DNA of 64,000 nt, from positions 1 to 64,000 of the forward strand of contig NZ_JAQTXI010000005.1 of the NCBI RefSeq assembly GCF_028688855.1. Direction: 5' to 3'. Each line of letters starts with the position of its first letter. The stretch's first letter is position 1. The notes under the pieces were generated by a model, which saw only the letters and a program-made list of their open reading frames with translations, was not told where the DNA came from and searched no databases. Source of the DNA: Neomegalonema sp. Lineage in GTDB: Bacteria > Pseudomonadota > Alphaproteobacteria > Rhodobacterales > Rhodobacteraceae. Shown one piece after another: positions 28,359 to 36,964 of the stretch. The position numbers and the translations under genes are program-made.

Positions 28359-29150
28359 TCAGTGCCCCATGATCTGGCTGAGGAAGAGCTTCGTGCGCTC
28401 GTTCTGCGGATTGTTGAAGAACTCCTCGGGCTCGTTCTGCTCGACGATCTGGCCGCGGTCCATGAAGATCACGCGGTTGGCCACCTTGCGGGCGAAGCCC
28501 ATTTCGTGGGTCACGCAGATCATGGTCATGCCTTCCTCGGCGAGGTCGACCATGGTGTCGAGCACCTCCTTGATCATCTCCGGATCGAGCGCCGAAGTGG
28601 GCTCGTCGAAGAGCATGATCCTCGGGTTCATGCAGAGCGAACGCGCGATGGCCACGCGCTGCTGCTGTCCGCCCGAGAGCTGGCCCGGATATTTATGGGC
28701 CTGGTCGGGGATCTTCACGCGGCTGAGGAAGTGCATGGCGCGCTCCTCGGCCTGGCGCTTGGGCATCTTGCGGACCCAGATGGGCGCCAGCGTGCAGTTC
28801 TCCAGGATGGTCAGATGGGGAAAGAGGTTGAAGTGCTGGAAGCACATGCCGACCTCGCGGCGGATCTCGTCGATCCGCTTGAGGTCGCCGGTCAGCTCGA
28901 TCCCGTTGACCACGATGCTGCCCGACTGATGCTCCTCCAGCCGGTTGATGCAGCGGATCAGCGTCGATTTCCCCGAGCCCGAAGGCCCGGCGATCACGAT
29001 GCGTTCGCCGCGGTTGACGGTCAGGTTGACGTCGCGCAACACGTGGAACTGTCCGTACCACTTGTTCATGTTCGTGATCTGGATCACCACGTCGTCGGAG
29101 ACCTGCATCTGCGGGCGGTCGAGGTCCGGTTTTTCAATGGAGACGGTCAT
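28359..29150 (-). CDS. aapP: general L-amino acid ABC transporter, ATP-binding protein
   Basis: This is the energy-coupling subunit of a polar/general amino-acid importer. The 263-residue protein has Walker [10 protein letters not shown], the Q-loop region [14 protein letters not shown], the signature [15 protein letters not shown], Walker [15 protein letters not shown] and the H-loop VTHEMGF. It ends QIMGH, as in AapP and BztD. It is the last gene of the five-gene operon, 15 bases after aapM. Confidence 0.95.
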   Translation of the reverse strand: MTVSIEKPDLDRPQMQVSDDVVIQITNMNKWYGQFHVLRDVNLTVNRGERIVIAGPSGSGKSTLIRCINRLEEHQSGSIVVNGIELTGDLKRIDEIRREVGMCFQHFNLFPHLTILENCTLAPIWVRKMPKRQAEERAMHFLSRVKIPDQAHKYPGQLSGGQQQRVAIARSLCMNPRIMLFDEPTSALDPEMIKEVLDTMVDLAEEGMTMICVTHEMGFARKVANRVIFMDRGQIVEQNEPEEFFNNPQNERTKLFLSQIMGH

Positions 29151-29165
29151 CTTGCTCTCCCGAAA

Positions 29166-30572
29166 TCAGCGCGCGTGCCCACGCCGCAGCTTCTTCTCCA
29201 TCGACATGGAGTAGCGCGACATGAGGAAGCAGAACACGAAGAAGATCGCCGCCACCACCAGATAGCCGGTCGGACGGGTCACGGGCGTGGCCCAGGAGCT
29301 GTCGGCGAAGGTCGAGCTGACCTGTCCGAGCAGATCGAACATGCCGATGATCGAAACCAGCGTCGTGTCCTTGAACAGGCCGATGAAGGTGTTCACGATG
29401 CCCGGGATCACCAGCGTCAGGGCCTGAGGCAGCACGATCAGCCGCGTGGTCTCCCAGAAGCTCAGGCCGAGCGACTGGGCGCCCTCGGTCTGGCCCTTGG
29501 GGATCGCCTGGAGCCCGCCGCGCACCACCTCGGCCATGTAGGCCGAAGCGAAGAGCGTCACGCCGATCAGCGCCCGCAGCAGATCGTTGAAGCTCGTGCC
29601 CGGAGGCAGGAAGAGCGGCAGCATCACCGAGGACATGAACAGCACGGTGATCAGAGGCACCCCGCGCCAGAACTCGATGAAGGCCACCGAGAGGATCTTC
29701 ACCGCCGGGAGCGTCGAGCGCCGCCCGAGGGCCAGCAGGATCCCCAGAGGCAGCGAGGCCGTGATGCCCGTCAGGGCCACCACCAGCGTGACCAGCAATC
29801 CGCCCCAGTCGCGGGTCGTGACCTGGGTCAGGCCCCAGTCCGTCGTCGCCGCCAGGGCGAAGACGAGGATGTAGGCGAGGAAGAGCCCGATCCCCCAGAA
29901 GGCGCCGCTGAAGGCGGCGACCGCCTCGCCGCCGATCCCCCTGCGGCCCATCCAGCCGAGGCCCAGCAGGACCGCCGTGGCCAGAGGCCAGACGTACCAG
30001 AAGGTCTTCGGCGCCGAGAGCCCCGCGCCCGTCAGCAGCACGAAGGCCACCATCGGGAAGACCACCAGCATCAGCGCCGCCCCGAGCTTGCGGTAGGGCA
30101 TCCTCGACCAGAGCGTCCAGACCAGCCCCAGCCCCAGCAGCAGGAAGACCAGATTCGGCCGCCAGAGCTCCGCCGCGGGATAGCGCCCGTAGATGAAGAG
30201 CTTGGCGTTGGCGGCCACATAGGGCCAGCAGGCCCCCACCGGAGAGCCGTTGGGCAGAAGTCCGCCCTGGGCCTCGGTGAGGCAGGCCTCGCGGCGCGCG
30301 CCGGTCGGGTTGGACCAGACGCCGTCGACGAGCACGAACCTGATCAGGCCCCAGATCTGCGAGACGCCGAACCACAGCAGGAAGACCGTCAGCAGGATCA
30401 TCAGGATCGAGCGGACGCTCGATCCGACGTCCGAGAAATCGGTCATCGAATCGAGGAAGTTGCGCCGCGCCCAGCCGTAGAGGCCCGTGGTGTTGGCCGG
30501 AGGCGGCAGGATGGGCGCGTCCTCGGTGCGCACGTAGGCGACGCTTCGGGGGGCGTGAGGAGAAGAAGTCAT
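29166..30572 (-). CDS. aapM: general L-amino acid ABC transporter permease AapM
   Basis: The 468-residue membrane protein has the large periplasmic insertion typical of AapM/BztC-type permeases. An N-terminal TM follows the RRNFLDS start. A central multi-TM region lies around residues 125-240, and the C-terminal HisM-like domain carries the EAA loop EVVRGGLQAIPKGQTEGAQSLGLSFWETTRLIVLPQALTLVIPG that contacts AapP. It pairs with AapQ to form the channel. Confidence 0.94.
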   Translation of the reverse strand: MTSSPHAPRSVAYVRTEDAPILPPPANTTGLYGWARRNFLDSMTDFSDVGSSVRSILMILLTVFLLWFGVSQIWGLIRFVLVDGVWSNPTGARREACLTEAQGGLLPNGSPVGACWPYVAANAKLFIYGRYPAAELWRPNLVFLLLGLGLVWTLWSRMPYRKLGAALMLVVFPMVAFVLLTGAGLSAPKTFWYVWPLATAVLLGLGWMGRRGIGGEAVAAFSGAFWGIGLFLAYILVFALAATTDWGLTQVTTRDWGGLLVTLVVALTGITASLPLGILLALGRRSTLPAVKILSVAFIEFWRGVPLITVLFMSSVMLPLFLPPGTSFNDLLRALIGVTLFASAYMAEVVRGGLQAIPKGQTEGAQSLGLSFWETTRLIVLPQALTLVIPGIVNTFIGLFKDTTLVSIIGMFDLLGQVSSTFADSSWATPVTRPTGYLVVAAIFFVFCFLMSRYSMSMEKKLRRGHAR

Positions 30573-30584
30573 GTCATGTCCCCC

Positions 30585-31841
30585 TTACCGCTCGACCAGC
30601 TTCATCCGCGAATTCACGTAGTTCATGAACGCGGAGGTGATGAGGCTGAATGTGAGATAGACGAGCATCGCGATCACGATCAGCTCGATGGCGCGTCCGG
30701 TCTGGTTCAGCGAGATCTGCACCTGAGAGAAGAAGTCCGGATAGGCGATGGCCACGGCCAGAGAGGAGTTCTTCGTGATGTTCAGATATTGCGAGGTCAG
30801 CGGCGGGATGATCACCCGCAGCGCCTGAGGGATCACCACCAGCCGGAGATTCTTGCCCTGGCTGATTCCCAGGGCGTGCGCGGCTTCGGTCTGGCCCTTG
30901 TTCACGGCCAGGATGCCCGCGCGCACGATCTCGGCGATGAAGGCCGCCGTATAGAGCGACAGCGCAAGCCAGAGCGCGATGAGCTCCGGAATGAGCAGCA
31001 TGCCCGAACCCTTCTGGAAGCCCCGGCGCAGCACCGGGCCGTCCTCGACGAAGTTCGCCGCCTCCCAGCGCAGGGGCGAGCCCGTCAGCAGGAAGACCAG
31101 AAGCGGAAGTCCGACGATCAGGCCGACCGCGCCCCAGAAGATCGGGAACTGCTTGCCCGTCGCGTCCTGACGCCGGCGCGCCCACCAGCGCATGACGACC
31201 GTCAGCGCCACCCCCAGCGCCACCGCCCAGAGCGTCGCGTCGAAGCCCGGCTGCGGCAGGGGATAGGGGCCGTAAAGCCCGGTGATGTTGAAGTGGAAGC
31301 TGTCCCAGAAGAAGGAGACCCTCCCGCGCGCGTCCGGCACCCAGGGGGCGCGCAGCGCGGCGAAATACCAGAAGAAGATCTGGAGCAGCAGCGGCGTGTT
31401 GCGCAGCAGCTCGACGTAGATCGTCGAGAAGCCGTACAGCACCGAATTGCTGGAGAGCCGGAACACGCCGATCACGAAGCCGACCACCGTCGCCGTGACG
31501 ACGCCCAGAACGGCCACCAGAAGCGTGTTGATGAGCCCGACTTTGAGAACGTCGAGATAGGTGATGGCCCGGCCGGACACGTCCATCAGATAGGTGCCGA
31601 GCGTGGTGACGGTCTGAAAGCCGGGCGTGTTGCCGAGGAAGTCGAAGCCCGAGCTGATGTTGCGGGCCCGCAGGTTCGCCGTGGTGTTCTGCACGATCCA
31701 GGCGAAGAAGGCGATCACGGCGACGAGCAGGGCGACCTGGAAGAAGATCGAACGGACCTTCGGATCGTAGAGCAGGGAGCCTGCCGGGCGGGATGCGGCG
31801 CGCGTCGGTCCGGAAGATGGAGTCTCGGCGGAGGCGGTCAT
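30585..31841 (-). CDS. aapQ: general L-amino acid ABC transporter permease AapQ
   Basis: The 418-residue inner-membrane protein has an N-terminal TM, an insertion containing ISSGFDFLGNTPGF, and a HisM-type permease core. The EAA loop is EIVRAGILAVNKGQTEAAHALGISQGKNLRLVVIPQALRVIIPP. It partners AapM. The gene follows aapJ after 85 bases that contain a hairpin, and lies 12 bases before aapM. Confidence 0.94.
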   Translation of the reverse strand: MTASAETPSSGPTRAASRPAGSLLYDPKVRSIFFQVALLVAVIAFFAWIVQNTTANLRARNISSGFDFLGNTPGFQTVTTLGTYLMDVSGRAITYLDVLKVGLINTLLVAVLGVVTATVVGFVIGVFRLSSNSVLYGFSTIYVELLRNTPLLLQIFFWYFAALRAPWVPDARGRVSFFWDSFHFNITGLYGPYPLPQPGFDATLWAVALGVALTVVMRWWARRRQDATGKQFPIFWGAVGLIVGLPLLVFLLTGSPLRWEAANFVEDGPVLRRGFQKGSGMLLIPELIALWLALSLYTAAFIAEIVRAGILAVNKGQTEAAHALGISQGKNLRLVVIPQALRVIIPPLTSQYLNITKNSSLAVAIAYPDFFSQVQISLNQTGRAIELIVIAMLVYLTFSLITSAFMNYVNSRMKLVER

Positions 31842-31886
31842 GATAACCTCCTTGTGTCTCTATGAAGTTGTCCCTCTGATGCGAAG

Positions 31887-31917
31887 ACCGCGCCCTCCGG
31901 TCAGGAAGGGCGCGGGT
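31887..31917 (-). terminator. attenuator-like hairpin between aapJ and aapQ
   Basis: GCGCCCT (31890-31896) pairs with AGGGCGC (31907-31913), extended by ACC/GGT across a bulge. Such stems often raise binding-protein mRNA levels over permease mRNA. Confidence 0.5.
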
Positions 31918-31926
31918 CCCGGAGGC

Positions 31927-32991
31927 TCAGCGGACGGGCATGCCGTATTGCAGGCCGCCGTTCGTCCAGAGCGCGTTGGCGCCGCGCGCCAGCTTGAGCG
32001 GGGTGTCCGGGCCGACGTTGGCGTCGTAGACCTCGCCGTAGTTGCCGACCTTCTTGACGATCTGGTAGGCCCAGTCCTTGGGCAGGCCGATGGCGGCGCC
32101 GAAGTCGTCGCCGAGGCCGAGGAGGCGCTGGATCTCCTGGTTGCCCTGGCCCTGCGAGACCAGACCGGCCTGTTCGTCGCGGATCTGGTCGACGTTCTCC
32201 GAGGAGATCCCCAGCTCTTCGGCGTTGAGCATGGCGTAATGGGTCCACTTGACCACGTTCAGCCACTGCTCGTCGCCCTGGCGCACTGCGGGCCCGAGCG
32301 GCTCCTTGGAGATGATCTCCGGGAGGACCACGTGGCCTTCGGGATCGGCGAACTTCAGGCGTTCGGCCGCGAGGCCCGAGCGGTCGGTGGTGTAGACGTC
32401 GCAGCGTCCGGCCTCGTAGGCGGCGCCCACCTCGTCGGTCTTCTCGAAGGCGATCAGCTCGAAGGTCATGCCGTGCGAGCGGAAGTAGTCCGTCACGTTG
32501 AGCTCGGTGGTGGTGCCGGTGTTGGTGCAGATGCGCGCGCCGTCGAGTTCGGCGGCGGTGGTCACGCCCAGCGAGGTCGGGACCATCAGGCCCTGGCCGT
32601 CATAATAGTTCACGCCCGCGAAGATGATGCCCAGCTGCGTGTCGCGGGTCATGGTCCAGGTGCTGTTGCGCGAGAGCACGTCGATCTCGCCGGACTTCAG
32701 CGCCTCGAAGCGCTCCTTGGCCGAGAGCGTGCGGAAACGGACCTTGGTCGGGTCGCCGAAGACGGCCGCAGCCACGCCGCGGCAGAGATCGACGTCGATG
32801 CCGGAGAAATTGCCCGCGGAATCGGAGTTGGAGAAGCCGGGCAGACCCTGCGAGACGCCGCAGTCCAGGCGGCCCTTGCTCTTGACGGCGGCGAGCGTGG
32901 ATCCCGAGCTCTGGGCGGAGGCGGGAGTCGAGGCGGCGGCGAACCCGAAGCCGACGGCCATGACGCCGCAGAGAAGATGACGAAGAGTCAT
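31927..32991 (-). CDS. aapJ: general L-amino acid ABC transporter substrate-binding protein AapJ
   Basis: The 354-residue protein has a signal peptide (MTLRHLLCGVMAVGFGFAAASTPASAQ). It also has the SBP_bac_3 pattern: DCGVSQGLPGFSNSDSAGNFSGIDVDLCRGVAAAVFGD, TTTELNVTDYFR and the C-terminal WTNGGLQYGMPVR. It captures amino acids in the periplasm for AapQMP. Start 32991 is chosen because it begins the signal peptide. A second, strongly similar binding protein is encoded just upstream. Confidence 0.95.
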   Translation of the reverse strand: MTLRHLLCGVMAVGFGFAAASTPASAQSSGSTLAAVKSKGRLDCGVSQGLPGFSNSDSAGNFSGIDVDLCRGVAAAVFGDPTKVRFRTLSAKERFEALKSGEIDVLSRNSTWTMTRDTQLGIIFAGVNYYDGQGLMVPTSLGVTTAAELDGARICTNTGTTTELNVTDYFRSHGMTFELIAFEKTDEVGAAYEAGRCDVYTTDRSGLAAERLKFADPEGHVVLPEIISKEPLGPAVRQGDEQWLNVVKWTHYAMLNAEELGISSENVDQIRDEQAGLVSQGQGNQEIQRLLGLGDDFGAAIGLPKDWAYQIVKKVGNYGEVYDANVGPDTPLKLARGANALWTNGGLQYGMPVR

Positions 32992-33150
32992 TCTGAATGG
33001 ACCTTTCCTGACGTTCTTTATGCCGCGCCGGTTCCGCAACCGCTTTGAAAGGGCTTTTCGCAGCGAGGTCGCTCCGGCGTCAGAGGTCAGGATGCCTCAC
33101 TTCGTCGCGGGGAAGCAAGACTTGGCGTAAGAATTCCGTCATTTTTATCA

Positions 33151-33185
33151 CCTTGCGCGAGACGGTCCTTCCGTCCCGCGCAAGG
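33151..33185 (-). terminator. long inverted repeat between the two aapJ-type genes
   Basis: CCTTGCGCG-a-GACGG and CCGTC-c-CGCGCAAGG form a 14-pair stem with one mismatch around TCCTT, 23 bases after the stop of the first binding-protein gene. No T-run follows on the minus strand, so it may be an attenuator or mRNA-stability hairpin. Confidence 0.55.
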
Positions 33186-33207
33186 CGCCCTCAGGTCATC
33201 CTGCGGC

Positions 33208-34266
33208 TCAGCGGACCGGGATTCCGTATTGCAGGCCGCCTTCCGTCCAAAGCGCGTTGAGGCCGCGCGCGAGGCCCAGGGCGCCGCCGGGGCCATGGGG
33301 AGCGTCGAAGATCTCGCCGTAATTCCCCACCTGCCGGACGATCTGATAGGCCCAGTCCTTGGGCAGGCCGAGGGAGGCGCCGAAATCGTCGCCGAGGCCG
33401 AGCAGGCGCTGGATCTCCTGATTGCCCTGGCTCCGGGCGGCGAGGGCGGTCTGCTCCTCGCGGATCTGGTCGACGTTCTCCGAGGAGATCCCCAGCTCTT
33501 CGGCGTTGAGCTGGGCGAAATGGGTCCAGCGGGCCACGTTCAGCCATTGCTCGTCGCCCTGACGCACCGCCGGAGCCAGGGGCTCCTTCGAGATGATCTC
33601 GGGGAGGAGGACATGCTCCGCCGGATTGGCGAAGCGCAGGCGCATGGCCGCGAGGCCCGAGGCGTCGCTGGTGTAGACGTCGCAGCGCCCGGCCTCGTAG
33701 GCGGAGGCGGCTTCATCGGACTTCTCGAAGGCGATCAGCTCGAAGCCGAGGCCGTTGCGGCGGAAGTAATCGGTGATGTTCAGTTCGGTGGTGGTGCCGG
33801 TGTTGGTGCAGAGCCGCGCGCCGTCCAGCTCCGCCGCCGAGCTCACGCCGAGCGAGGTCGGGACCAGAAGCGCCTGACCGTCGTAATAATTCGTGGCGGC
33901 GAAGATCACGCCCAGCTGGGTGTCGCGCGACATGCTCCAGGTGGTCACGCGGGCGAGCACGTCCACTTCGCCCGACTTCAGCGCCTCGAAGCGCTCCTTG
34001 GAGGAGAGCGGCCGGAAGCGGACCTTCGCGGCGTCGCCGAAGACCGCCGCCGCGACGGCGCGGCAATAATCCACGTCGAGTCCGGCGTAGCTCCCGTCGG
34101 AGCCGGCCAGCGAGAAGCCGTCCAGACCCTGGGTGACGCCGCAGACCAGTTCGCCGCGCGCCTTGACCTCCCGCAGCGTGTCGCCGGAAGCCGCCCGGGC
34201 CTCCGGAGCGCCGAAAGCCAGACCGAAAACCAGCGCAGGAAGCGCGCAGCCGAGAAGCGATTTCAT
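33208..34266 (-). CDS. second AapJ-type amino acid-binding protein (tandem paralogue)
   Basis: The 352-residue protein is closely related to the adjacent AapJ, sharing TLREVKARGELVCGVTQGLDGFS..., SYAGLDVDYCRAVAAAVFGDAAKVRF, TTTELNITDYFRRNG and the ending LWTEGGLQYGIPVR. Its own signal peptide is MKSLLGCALPALVFGLAFGAPEARA. The start at 34266 begins that signal; an upstream frame is shadow. Being first in the aap cluster, it may supply the same permease with a different amino-acid specificity, or be an independent tandem duplicate. Confidence 0.92.
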   Translation of the reverse strand: MKSLLGCALPALVFGLAFGAPEARAASGDTLREVKARGELVCGVTQGLDGFSLAGSDGSYAGLDVDYCRAVAAAVFGDAAKVRFRPLSSKERFEALKSGEVDVLARVTTWSMSRDTQLGVIFAATNYYDGQALLVPTSLGVSSAAELDGARLCTNTGTTTELNITDYFRRNGLGFELIAFEKSDEAASAYEAGRCDVYTSDASGLAAMRLRFANPAEHVLLPEIISKEPLAPAVRQGDEQWLNVARWTHFAQLNAEELGISSENVDQIREEQTALAARSQGNQEIQRLLGLGDDFGASLGLPKDWAYQIVRQVGNYGEIFDAPHGPGGALGLARGLNALWTEGGLQYGIPVR

Positions 34267-34392
34267 CTTGAACCCCGGATTCTGAGCGCGCCGGAGGCCT
34301 CCTTCGGGAAGCCGCGGCGCCACGTGGCCCGGACCTGACCCGAAACCGACCCGCGAGGCAACCCCGGAGAACGGGATGAAGTTATTCGGGTC

Positions 34393-34418
34393 CCGCAAGA
34401 GTCCGCGCCCTCTTGCGG
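34393..34418. promoter_or_regulatory. inverted repeat upstream of the aap cluster
   Basis: CCGCAAGAG and CTCTTGCGG are perfect 9-base arms around eight bases in the divergent gap between the first binding-protein gene and the HAD gene. It may be an operator for the transporter or a hairpin. Confidence 0.35.
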
Positions 34419-34493
34419 CGGGGCGGGATTTCTGAAACCCATGGCCTGCCCCTCCGAGGGGCTGAAGAGGGGCTGAAGAGGACAGGGGCCGAA

Positions 34494-35072
34494 GTGACGC
34501 AGATCTCCGCCATCGTGTTCGACGCCTTCGGCACGCTGATCGAGCCGCCCGCGCGGCGGATCCTGCCTTACGAGGCGCTCGCCCGGCGGATCGACCGTCG
34601 CGATCTGATGAAGCGGAATCTCTCCTACGACGCGCTGGCCGCCGAACTGGGCCTGCCGCCGCTGGCGCCGGAGGTCCGGGTGGAATGGGCCGCCGATCTC
34701 ACGCGCTACAGGCTCTTCCCCGAGGTCGCGCCCCTGCTGGAGGCCTTGCGCGCCAGGGGGCTGAAGATCGGACTTTGCAGCAATCTCGCCTTCGAATACG
34801 GGCGGATCGTCCGTCGGCTTCTGCCGGATCTCGACGCCCGCCTGCTGAGCTATGAGGTCGGAGCGGTCAAGCCGGAGCCCGAGATCTATCAGGCGGTCTG
34901 CGCGGCCCTGAGGATCCGGCCCGAAGAGGCGCTCTTCATCGGCGACAGCCTCAGGGCCGACGTCGAGGGCCCGCGCGCCTTCGGCATGTCCGCCGCCCGG
35001 ATCGAACGCGCGGGCGGACGCACGCTCTTCGACGTCCTCGCGGAGGCGGGGATTCCTCCGGAGCGTCCATGA
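34494..35072 (+). CDS. HAD superfamily hydrolase
   Basis: The 192-residue protein shows HAD motif I in VFDAFGTL (nucleophile Asp), motif II GLCSNL, motif III Lys in VKPEPEIY and motif IV FIGDSLRADVEGPRAFGM. The second Asp of motif I (DxD) is replaced by the DAFGT form seen in haloacid-dehalogenase-like proteins, so the substrate is open. GTG at 34494 starts it; a longer frame is unlikely. An 11-base tandem repeat, AGGGGCTGAAG twice, sits just upstream. Confidence 0.8.
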   Translation: MTQISAIVFDAFGTLIEPPARRILPYEALARRIDRRDLMKRNLSYDALAAELGLPPLAPEVRVEWAADLTRYRLFPEVAPLLEALRARGLKIGLCSNLAFEYGRIVRRLLPDLDARLLSYEVGAVKPEPEIYQAVCAALRIRPEEALFIGDSLRADVEGPRAFGMSAARIERAGGRTLFDVLAEAGIPPERP

Positions 35073-35139
35073 ATCGCATCAAGGGCTTGCGGCTCCGGGC
35101 GAACCCCGCGCCGCAAGGCCCTCACTCAGGAGAAGAACC

Positions 35140-36324
35140 ATGAAGGACGCGACCAGAGCTCTGCGCGGCGGCCGGGATTCCAGAGCGCAGTTCGGAGCGG
35201 TGAATCCGCCGGTGGTGCGCGCCTCGACCTATCTCTTCGAAGGCTACGACGGGCTTCAGGAGGCCGAACGCACCCTGTCGGGCGAGGGGCTGACCTACGG
35301 CACCCACGCCACGCCCACCAGTCTGGCTCTGGAGCAGGCCCTCCGCGATCTGGAGGGCGGATTCCGCACGCGGCTTCAGCCTTCGGGGCTGCTGGCGATG
35401 ACCGCGCCTCTGCTGTCCTTCCTTTCGGCGGGGGACCATCTGCTGATGACCGATTCCGCCTATGGCCCCACCCGGGCCTTCTGTCAGGGGACGCTGAAGC
35501 GTTTCGGCGTCGAGACCACCTTCTATGATCCGCTGATCGGCGGCGGAATCCGCGACCTGATCCGGCCGGACACGAAGGTCGTCTTCTGCGAGTCGCCCGG
35601 CTCATGGACCTTCGAGGTGCAGGACGTCCCCGCCATCGCCGAGGAGGCCCGCAAGCGCGGCGTCGTGGTCATGCTCGACAACACATGGGCTTCGCCCCTG
35701 TTCTTCAAGCCCTTCGAGCATGGCGTGGATCTCTGCCTCGCAGCCCTGACGAAATATGTCGGCGGCCATGCGGACCTCCTCATGGGCTCGGTGAGCTGCG
35801 CGGAGGCGGTCTATCCGACCTATCGGCGCGGACAACGCGAACTGGGGCTGGCGGTTTCGCCGGACGACTGCGCCCTCGCGCTGCGCGGGCTGCGGACCCT
35901 GCCGGTGCGGATGAAGGCCCATGAGGCGGCGGGTCTGGCTCTGGCGGACTGGCTCATGGGCCGTCCGGAGATCGCGGAGATCCTGCATCCGGGGATGCCC
36001 CATGATCCGGGCCACCGGATCTGGAAGCGCGATTTCCTCGGCGCTTCGGGGCTCTTCGGCGCGATCCTCAGGGAGGATCTGTCCTCGGAGGCCCATGTGA
36101 GGGCTCTGCTCGACGGGCTGGAGCTGTTCGGAATCGGCTATTCCTGGGGCGCCTTCGAGAGCCTGATCCTGCCGGTGGACCCCGTCGGCTCGCGCAGCGC
36201 GACGGCCTGGCCGCGCGAGGGCCGCGCCGCAGGGCGGCTGCTGCGCCTGCATGCGGGGCTTGAGGCGGTCGAGGATCTCAAGGCCGATCTCGAAGCCGGC
36301 TTCGCCCGCATGGCGAAGGTCTAG
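35140..36324 (+). CDS. metC: cystathionine beta-lyase (Cys/Met metabolism PLP enzyme)
   Basis: The 394-residue protein belongs to the trans-sulfuration PLP family. It has TYGTHATPTSLALEQAL, the PLP-contact Tyr/Gly region DSAYGPTRAFCQGTLKRFGVETTFYDP, the internal aldimine Lys205 in ALTKYVGGHADLLMGS, and FGIGYSWGAFESLILP. The last two segments are typical of alphaproteobacterial MetC, which cleaves cystathionine to homocysteine. AGGAG precedes the ATG. It lies 67 bases after the HAD gene in the same direction. Confidence 0.9.
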   Translation: MKDATRALRGGRDSRAQFGAVNPPVVRASTYLFEGYDGLQEAERTLSGEGLTYGTHATPTSLALEQALRDLEGGFRTRLQPSGLLAMTAPLLSFLSAGDHLLMTDSAYGPTRAFCQGTLKRFGVETTFYDPLIGGGIRDLIRPDTKVVFCESPGSWTFEVQDVPAIAEEARKRGVVVMLDNTWASPLFFKPFEHGVDLCLAALTKYVGGHADLLMGSVSCAEAVYPTYRRGQRELGLAVSPDDCALALRGLRTLPVRMKAHEAAGLALADWLMGRPEIAEILHPGMPHDPGHRIWKRDFLGASGLFGAILREDLSSEAHVRALLDGLELFGIGYSWGAFESLILPVDPVGSRSATAWPREGRAAGRLLRLHAGLEAVEDLKADLEAGFARMAKV

Positions 36325-36385
36325 AGCGGGCTCCAGCGGAGCCGGCCAGGCTTCGCGTCGCGGACATGCGGCCACACGAGAAGTC

Positions 36386-36423
36386 GGAGCGTTTGAAGAT
36401 CCGAGAGGATCGGAAGACGCTCC
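36386..36423. terminator. hairpin between convergent metC and receiver genes
   Basis: GGAGCGT (36386-36392) and ACGCTCC (36417-36423) flank an inner GATCC/GGATC stem. It lies in the 106-base gap and can serve both genes; no strong T-run. Confidence 0.5.
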
Positions 36424-36430
36424 AGACGCC

Positions 36431-36832
36431 TCAGAGGCTGCGGCGGCGCGCGGCGGCGTGCATGGCCTTGTCCAGCGCCGTCAGCAGCGAGGCCCGGCTC
36501 AGCGGCTTGCAGACATAGGCGTTCATGCCCGCCGCGAGGCACTGGCGCTCGATGGCGGGATCGTCATGGGCGCTCAGGCCGATGATCGGCGTGTCGCGGG
36601 CGGGCGGCGGCGCGGCGCGGATGCGGCGCGTGGCTTCGAGGCCGTCGAAGACCGGCATCTCCAGATCCATCAGGATCAGGTCGAACCAGTGGCGGGTCGC
36701 CAGCAGCACCGCCTTTTCGCCGTCGGCGGCGACCATGGCCTCATGTCCCGAGGACTCCAGGATGGCCGAAGCAAGGATGGCGTTGGTCTTGTCGTCTTCG
36801 GCCAGCAGGATCTTCAGGCGCGAGGTCGTCAT
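36431..36832 (-). CDS. stand-alone response-regulator receiver domain
   Basis: The 133-residue protein is a CheY-like receiver with acidic cluster Glu12-Asp13-Asp14, phosphoacceptor Asp56 in LILMDLEMP, the Thr/Ser position in GLSAHD and Lys109 in YVCKPLSR. The sequence resembles receiver domains of hybrid histidine kinases (LMDLEMPVFDGLEATRRIR), so it probably takes phosphate from a partner elsewhere. No output domain is present. The start at 36832 gives the normal receiver length. Confidence 0.9.
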   Translation of the reverse strand: MTTSRLKILLAEDDKTNAILASAILESSGHEAMVAADGEKAVLLATRHWFDLILMDLEMPVFDGLEATRRIRAAPPPARDTPIIGLSAHDDPAIERQCLAAGMNAYVCKPLSRASLLTALDKAMHAAARRRSL

Positions 36833-36964
36833 GGTTTTCCCCGATGGTGTCGGCGCATGCCTCGCCGCGCGGCGAGTCTGCGGAGAACTCCTGAAGGAAA
36901 AATTAAGCCGGGGACGTACGTTCAACCTAGCGCGCTTTTGGTCTCCTGGCCTTCCGGATAAGCT

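Noticed and set aside
28362..31865. A very long open frame (about 1,170 codons) on plus opposite aapP, aapM and aapQ
   Set aside because: It is the antisense of three clear transporter genes in a GC-rich genome; composition is His/Arg/Gln-rich without domains.
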